Below are positions 32,400 through 36,278 of a stretch of 36,278 nt of DNA, in pieces. Source of the stretch: Gemmatimonadaceae bacterium (lineage in GTDB: Bacteria > Gemmatimonadota > Gemmatimonadetes > Gemmatimonadales > Gemmatimonadaceae); NCBI GenBank assembly GCA_013817305.1, contig JACDCY010000016.1, positions 1-36,278 on the forward strand, read 5' to 3'. The first letter of the stretch is position 1; the number at the start of each line of letters is the position of its first letter. Both the position numbers and the translations under genes were made by a program. The notes under the pieces were generated by a model. It did no database searches and was not told the origin of the DNA. It was given only the letters and a program-made list of their open reading frames with translations.

Positions 32400-33125
32400 T
32401 CAGGTCTGGCTGGTCCTGTCCGGATCGCTCCCGCCTCCGCGCGGGGAGGTGCCTTCTATTCCGCCGGCTCCCGATCCTTTCTTCGACGACGACTCGCCGC
32501 CGAGTCCGGTGCTACCGCTGGAGCCGCTCATTCCGCCCGAACGGCTCGAGCTGTCCGACTCGTCGCCCGTTCGCTCGCGACTCTTGTCGAGCCCGGTGTC
32601 GCTGGCGCCCATTCCACCGCCCTTGTTGGCGCCGCCGCCATTGCCGCCCTGGCCGCCGCCGCCCTGGCCGCCGCCGCTCCCGCCTTGGCCGCCACCACTT
32701 CCGCCGCGGTTACCGCCCTGGCCGCCGCCCGATCCGCCGCCCGATCCGCCGGACCCGCCACCTTGCTGGCCGCCGCCCCCACCGGATCCGCCGGAGCCGC
32801 CACCCTGCTGACCGCCCCCGCCAGATCCACCTTGCCCGCCACCCTGCTGACCGCCACCGCCGCCAGATCCACCTTGGCCGCCGCCCTTCTGGCCGCCGCC
32901 GCCACCGGATCCACCGGAGCCGCCACCCTGCTGTCCGCCACCACCACTTCCACCATCATTTCCGCCCGAGCCGGCACCGCTGAATCCGCCCTGGCGCGCG
33001 TTCCCGGTCTCGAACCCATCACCCTGGTTCCCGCTGCTTCCCGCGGCGCCTTCCTTCGCGCCGCTCTCTTCGCGGCTCGACGACGTGCGTCCGGCGTCTT
33101 CCTTGTTCCAGTTTGAGTTCGCCAT
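32400..33125 (-). CDS. Glycine-rich low-complexity protein
   Basis: This is a 241-residue hydrophilic protein with no signal peptide. Residues 1-50 are charged (MANSNWNKEDAGRTSSSREE), then a long tract of G, S and Q follows with units of the type GGGGQQGGGQGGSG. The C-terminal 55 residues return to charged/serine-rich composition (GLDKSRERTGDESDSSSR). Such a sequence should be intrinsically disordered. It is loosely reminiscent of small glycine-rich stress proteins (KGG/GsiB type), but a true KGG repeat is not seen. ATG 33125 is preceded by CGGAGAAG. It has its own terminator and is divergent from ldcA. Extreme composition makes a spurious frame possible, yet the start, ribosome-binding site and terminator support a real gene. 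Confidence 0.7.
   Translation of the reverse strand: MANSNWNKEDAGRTSSSREESGAKEGAAGSSGNQGDGFETGNARQGGFSGAGSGGNDGGSGGGGQQGGGSGGSGGGGGQKGGGQGGSGGGGGQQGGGQGGSGGGGQQGGGSGGSGGGGGQQGGGSGGSGGGSGGGQGGNRGGSGGGQGGSGGGQGGGGQGGNGGGANKGGGMGASDTGLDKSRERTGDESDSSSRSGGMSGSSGSTGLGGESSSKKGSGAGGIEGTSPRGGGSDPDRTSQT
32632..32960. repeat. Degenerate tandem repeats inside the glycine-rich gene
   Basis: The segment is built of imperfect units of roughly 27-45 nt such as CCGCCACCCTGCTG(A/T)CCGCC and GGATCCACCGGAGCC, giving the G/S/Q-rich tract of the protein. Units are similar but not identical, typical of slippage-prone coding repeats whose number may vary between strains. Confidence 0.75.
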
Positions 33126-33239
33126 TTCGCTTCTCCGACTAGTGTATGATTGCAAGGATTTCCACGCGGTAGAAAGCAAGCGACATGCCATGCATTATTC
33201 TGAACACCGCGTGCGGCAAATCCTCCATAAATAACATTC

Positions 33240-34169
33240 ATGCCAGTCGCTCCCATCCGACCCGTTCCTCCGCTACGCACCGGCGCGCGCGTCGCGCTCG
33301 TCGCGCCAGCAGGGGCTCTGACGGGGCCGGAAGATGTCGAGCGCGCCGAGGAGAACGCGCTCTCGCTCGGCTGGGAGCCGCGCACGGGTGCAAACGTCAT
33401 GAAAAAGCACCGCTACTTTGCGGGCACGGACGAAGAGCGGCTGCGTGATCTGAACGACGCGATTCGCGACGACAACATCGACGCGATCTGGTGCATCCGC
33501 GGCGGGTACGGCGCGATGCGCATTCTCCCCGACGTGGATTACGACGCGTTACGGCGCCGCCCTAAGCCGGTCATCGGATTCTCCGACCTCACATCGCTGC
33601 TCGAGGCGGTGAGCAGCCGCTCCCGCATCGTCTGCTTCCACGGGCCTACTGCGCGAATGCGGCTCACCGATTTCACCCGCGCATCGCTGCTCGCCGCGGT
33701 GAGCGAGGGCACCGACCCGTGCGGCGCCGCGCCGGGCGCGCGCGTGCTGCGCGGCGGGACGGCCGAGGGACGGCTCGCAGGCGGCAACCTCGCGCTCGTC
33801 GCTGCGATGACGGGCACGCAGTTTGCGCCCGGCCTGGACGATGCGATTCTCTTTCTGGAAGACGTGGGCGAGCGCACCTACCGCGTGGACCGGATGCTGC
33901 GGCAGATCTATCTGAGCGGCGCGCTCGACAACTGCCGCGCGATCGTCTTCGGTGAATGCACCGACTGCAATGACGACACTGCGAGCGGCACGCGCGAGCT
34001 CGATGAGATATTGATGGAGATGGCCGATCTCGTCGGGGTGCCCTGCGTCGCCGGAGCTCCGATCGGCCACATCGACGACCAGTGGACGCTGCCGGTCGGT
34101 GCGCGCGCGGTGCTCGACGCCGACGCGCGAACGCTGAGCGTCCTGCCTTTCAACGCGGAACAATCATGA
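33240..34169 (+). CDS. ldcA: LD-carboxypeptidase (peptidase family S66)
   Basis: This 309-residue cytoplasmic enzyme of peptidoglycan recycling removes the terminal D-Ala from murein tetrapeptides across an L,D bond. The catalytic triad of S66 peptidases is visible: Ser115 in VIGFSDLT, Glu207 in LFLEDVGER and His277 in PIGHIDDQWTLPVG. The nucleophile is preceded by CIRGGYGAMRILPD, another family hallmark. Length is normal. It is the first gene of a four-gene unit whose reading frames all overlap by 4 nt, starting with the rhodanese gene (ATGA at 34166-34169). Confidence 0.93.
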   Translation: MPVAPIRPVPPLRTGARVALVAPAGALTGPEDVERAEENALSLGWEPRTGANVMKKHRYFAGTDEERLRDLNDAIRDDNIDAIWCIRGGYGAMRILPDVDYDALRRRPKPVIGFSDLTSLLEAVSSRSRIVCFHGPTARMRLTDFTRASLLAAVSEGTDPCGAAPGARVLRGGTAEGRLAGGNLALVAAMTGTQFAPGLDDAILFLEDVGERTYRVDRMLRQIYLSGALDNCRAIVFGECTDCNDDTASGTRELDEILMEMADLVGVPCVAGAPIGHIDDQWTLPVGARAVLDADARTLSVLPFNAEQS

Positions 34170-34528
34170 GCTGCAAGACCGGAGAGGACCTGCTCGAGGA
34201 GGCGCGCGCGCGGATCACCGAGATCACCCCCGCGGAAGTCGCCGCCCTGCGCGAGCGCGGCGACGAGGCAGTGTACCTCGACGTGCGTGAGCCCAACGAG
34301 TGGAACCTCGGCAGGATTCCCGGCGCGCAGTTTCTGCCGCGCGGACAGCTCGAGTCCAAGATCGAAGAGCTGATCCCGCGCGATTCGCGCGTGGTGATCT
34401 ATTGCGCGCGGGGCAATCGCTCCGCGCTCGCGGCGGACACGATGCAGCAGATGGGCTACGAGAACGTCGCTTCGATGTCGGGCGGCTTTCAGCAATGGGC
34501 GATGGAGGGGTGCGAGGTGGAGGAATGA
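34166..34528 (+). CDS. Single-domain rhodanese
   Basis: The 120-residue protein is one rhodanese domain: YLDVREPNEWNLGRIPGA is the entry signature and VVIYCARGNRSALAA the active-site loop with the sulfur-accepting Cys80, followed by GGFQQWAMEG. The loop length fits a sulfurtransferase acting on persulfide or thiosulfate. The N-terminal 20 residues (GEDLLEEARARITEI) form a helix before the domain. Start and stop overlap the neighbouring genes (ATGA at both ends), so it is translated together with ldcA and the hydrolase. A link to either activity is not obvious. Confidence 0.93.
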   Translation: MSCKTGEDLLEEARARITEITPAEVAALRERGDEAVYLDVREPNEWNLGRIPGAQFLPRGQLESKIEELIPRDSRVVIYCARGNRSALAADTMQQMGYENVASMSGGFQQWAMEGCEVEE

Positions 34529-35355
34529 GGGAGGAGTTCGAGGTTGCGTCAGCCGGGGGCAGGGTGGTCCGCGGCGATCTATATCGCGCCGCGCAAGCGA
34601 CCAACGGCGTGATCATCTGCCACGGCTTCAAAGGATTTGCGCGCTGGGGAGCGTGGCCGCTGCTCGCGGCCGCATTCAACGAGCGGGGGTTGAACGCGAT
34701 CGCGTTCGACTTCAGCGGCAGCGGCGTAGGCGTCGATCGCGAGAGCTTCACGGAGCTGGACGCGTTCGCGGCCAATACCTACCGGTGTGAGCTGGAAGAT
34801 CTCAATGCGGTCGCCAGCCACGCGACGACGCAGGGCTGGACCTCGCGTGACTGCGGGCTGTTCGGACATTCACGGGGCGGCGCGACCACGATCTTCTTCG
34901 CTGCCGACTCCGATCGCGTCTGCTGTCTCGTGACCTGGGCTTCGATCGCCACGATCGAGCGCTGGTCGGATGAACAGGTGCGCGACTGGAAGGAGCGCGG
35001 TTACATCGAAGTTGTGAACACCCGCACGAACCAGGTGATGCGCATCGAAGCATCGGCGTTGGAGGAATGCGTGCGCGAGTCGCGGTACGGCCTGGACGTC
35101 GAGCGCGCCGCCGAGCGAGTGCGCGCTAACTGGCTGATCATCCACGGCGCGGAGGACGACGTGGTGCCGGTCGACGACGCGCACAGGCTCGCCCGGGCGA
35201 ATTCGCTCGGCGACCACGGGATGCGCGCGGAGCTGCGGATAGTCGAAGGGGCGAACCACGTGTTCGGCGCGACGCATCCGCTTACTGTCGCGCCGGCGCA
35301 GCTGGCGTCGCTAATCGACGAGACGGCCGACTTCTTCGCCCGCGAGCTGGGGTGA
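34525..35355 (+). CDS. Alpha/beta hydrolase
   Basis: This is a 276-residue cytosolic hydrolase. GVIICHGFKGFARWGAWP gives the oxyanion region, GLFGHSRGGATT the nucleophile elbow with Ser116, LIIHGAEDDVVPVDDA the acid, and IVEGANHVFG the catalytic His. The HGFKG and GHSRGG combination is typical of the S33/esterase-like group that includes uncharacterised YqiA/Frsa-like esterases. The gene overlaps both the rhodanese and Nudix genes by 4 nt. The substrate is unknown; an ester or peptide substrate is likely from the family. Confidence 0.9.
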   Translation: MREEFEVASAGGRVVRGDLYRAAQATNGVIICHGFKGFARWGAWPLLAAAFNERGLNAIAFDFSGSGVGVDRESFTELDAFAANTYRCELEDLNAVASHATTQGWTSRDCGLFGHSRGGATTIFFAADSDRVCCLVTWASIATIERWSDEQVRDWKERGYIEVVNTRTNQVMRIEASALEECVRESRYGLDVERAAERVRANWLIIHGAEDDVVPVDDAHRLARANSLGDHGMRAELRIVEGANHVFGATHPLTVAPAQLASLIDETADFFARELG

Positions 35356-35957
35356 CCCTCGAACTGACGCTCGCCGACCCTGAGATCGTCAGAATCGCGC
35401 AGTCCCTCGTCGAACGCCCGGGGTCAGCCGCGCCCCACGATCCGGCGGCGCGTGCGGCGGCAGTCGCACTCGTGCTGCGGGCGGTTCCGATGCAGGGGCT
35501 CGACCTGCTGTTCATCCGCCGCGCGGAGTACGCCGAGGATCCGTGGAGTGGGCAGGTGGCTTTTCCCGGCGGGCGGCACGAGGCGGGCGACGAGTCGTTG
35601 CAGGGAACGGCTGTGCGGGAGACATGGGAAGAAACGGGGATCGATCTAGCGGCCGACGGCGCGATTCTGGGCCCGCTCGACGACGTGCGTCCGAACACGA
35701 AGGCGCTCCCGCGGGTGGTAGTTCGTCCGTTCGTGGCCGCGATCTCTGCCGACGTGGCCATGACCGGGAGCGGAGAAGTGGCGGAGGCGTTCTGGGTTCC
35801 GCTCGATGCGTTGCGGGAGGAATCGGGGTGGGGGGAGACCGAGGTAACGGCGGGCGGGATGGCGCGCCGGGTCCAGGCGTTCCAGCATGGGGAGCACGTG
35901 GTGTGGGGGATGACCGAACGCATCGTAAGGCAGCTGCTAGCGCGACTCGACGGGTAG
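35352..35957 (+). CDS. Nudix hydrolase, CoA pyrophosphatase-like
   Basis: The 201-residue protein contains a complete Nudix box from about residue 74: GRHEAGDE, then RETWEETGI (Gx5Ex7REUxEExGU), which binds the metal that drives pyrophosphate cleavage. DLLFIRRAEYAEDPWSGQVA followed by FPGG matches the upstream region of the NudL/CoAse group, which hydrolyses coenzyme A and related nucleotides. The start is GTG 35352, overlapping the hydrolase stop (GTGA). It is the last gene of the unit; no clear terminator follows in the next 100 nt. Confidence 0.9.
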   Translation: MTLELTLADPEIVRIAQSLVERPGSAAPHDPAARAAAVALVLRAVPMQGLDLLFIRRAEYAEDPWSGQVAFPGGRHEAGDESLQGTAVRETWEETGIDLAADGAILGPLDDVRPNTKALPRVVVRPFVAAISADVAMTGSGEVAEAFWVPLDALREESGWGETEVTAGGMARRVQAFQHGEHVVWGMTERIVRQLLARLDG

Positions 35958-36060
35958 TTTGAGGGCGCACTTGCATCGGGCTTTAGCTACGCCTAACTTT
36001 GGGAACTAGCGTCCTCTCAAACCCCAGAGTCTTTCCTTGTCCGGTTCGTACAACTTACTA

Positions 36061-36278
36061 GTGCGCTTGAAGATAGCGGCGCTCGCGTGCGCTCTTGCCG
36101 CGTTGGCGGCGTGCTCCGGCAGCGGGGGCAAGAGCGGCGATTCGCGGCTCCAGGCCGTGGCCACTACCGGCATGATCGCGGACATCGTTGGCCGGGTCGG
36201 CGGGGAGCGGGTTCACGTCCAGGGCCTCATGGGCCCGGGGATTGACCCGCATCTGTACCGGGCGAGCGCGGGCGACGT
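36061..36278 (+). CDS. Metal ABC transporter substrate-binding lipoprotein, N-terminal part (cut by window end)
   Basis: GTG 36061 opens MRLKIAALACALAALAAC, a lipoprotein signal with the Cys at about 18. The sequence continues AVATTGMIADIVGRVGGERV, then GLMGPGIDPHLYRAS. The GPGxDPHxY motif supplies the first His ligand of cluster A-I (ZnuA/TroA/MntA) proteins, which capture Zn2+ or Mn2+ outside the membrane. The rest of the gene and the expected permease/ATPase genes lie outside the window, so metal preference cannot be judged. The 103-nt upstream gap shows no recognised Zur or MntR box. Confidence 0.88.
   Translation, partial: MRLKIAALACALAALAACSGSGGKSGDSRLQAVATTGMIADIVGRVGGERVHVQGLMGPGIDPHLYRASAGD

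Noticed and set aside
36001-36060. Zur or MntR operator before the metal-binding lipoprotein
   Set aside because: No palindrome matching known boxes could be identified; only AT-rich words without symmetry.

Overview
The window is GC-rich bacterial chromosomal DNA. The densely packed operons with ATGA/TGATG overlaps, the many secreted lipoproteins, the soluble Ser/Thr kinase with an extra domain, the DinB and M14 proteins, and the three-subunit PntAA/PntAB/PntB transhydrogenase fit a Gemmatimonadota-like or related soil lineage. The phylum is an inference from gene content and style; there is no rRNA or other marker gene.

Layout. (1) 1-5.8 kb: end of an ECF sigma factor with a small downstream protein, then a radical SAM gene bracketed by two copies of a long palindromic repeat, a pterin-carbinolamine dehydratase, and a deoC / aldehyde dehydrogenase / truncated aldehyde dehydrogenase operon. 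(2) 5.9-14 kb: a protein kinase fused to an alpha/beta hydrolase, an M14 carboxypeptidase lipoprotein, a secreted DinB protein followed by micro-ORFs, a diheme cytochrome lipoprotein, a GNAT acetyltransferase and an amidohydrolase lipoprotein with an inserted NTF2-like domain. (3) 14-18.6 kb: a divergent DUF1326/DUF2182 pair, a small operon under a consensus-like promoter (truncated secreted protein, membrane protein, winged-helix regulator), a soluble histidine kinase and a VapBC toxin-antitoxin pair. (4) 18.7-21.6 kb: pntAA-pntAB-pntB.

(5) 21.6-31.2 kb is the accessory part. Three unrecognised secreted proteins (22.3-25.1 kb) are followed by a 119-nt frameshifted fragment of a glycosyltransferase gene fused to a 510-nt copy of the 3' end of pntB. 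Then come a SNF2-type helicase and an Eco57I-like adenine methyltransferase, and then the intact glycosyltransferase gene (31.2-32.3 kb). The order pntB - cargo 1 - GT' | pntB' - cargo 2 - GT is what would result from joining two alternative versions of one pntB-GT variable locus end to end. The methyltransferase/helicase pair looks like a compact restriction- or DISARM-like defence module.

(6) 32.4-36.3 kb: a glycine-rich low-complexity protein, a four-gene overlapping operon (LD-carboxypeptidase, rhodanese, alpha/beta hydrolase, Nudix hydrolase) and the start of a metal ABC transporter binding lipoprotein cut by the window end.

No tRNA, rRNA, CRISPR array, transposase or integrase was found. 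All identities and mismatch counts quoted are hand counts from the sequence.
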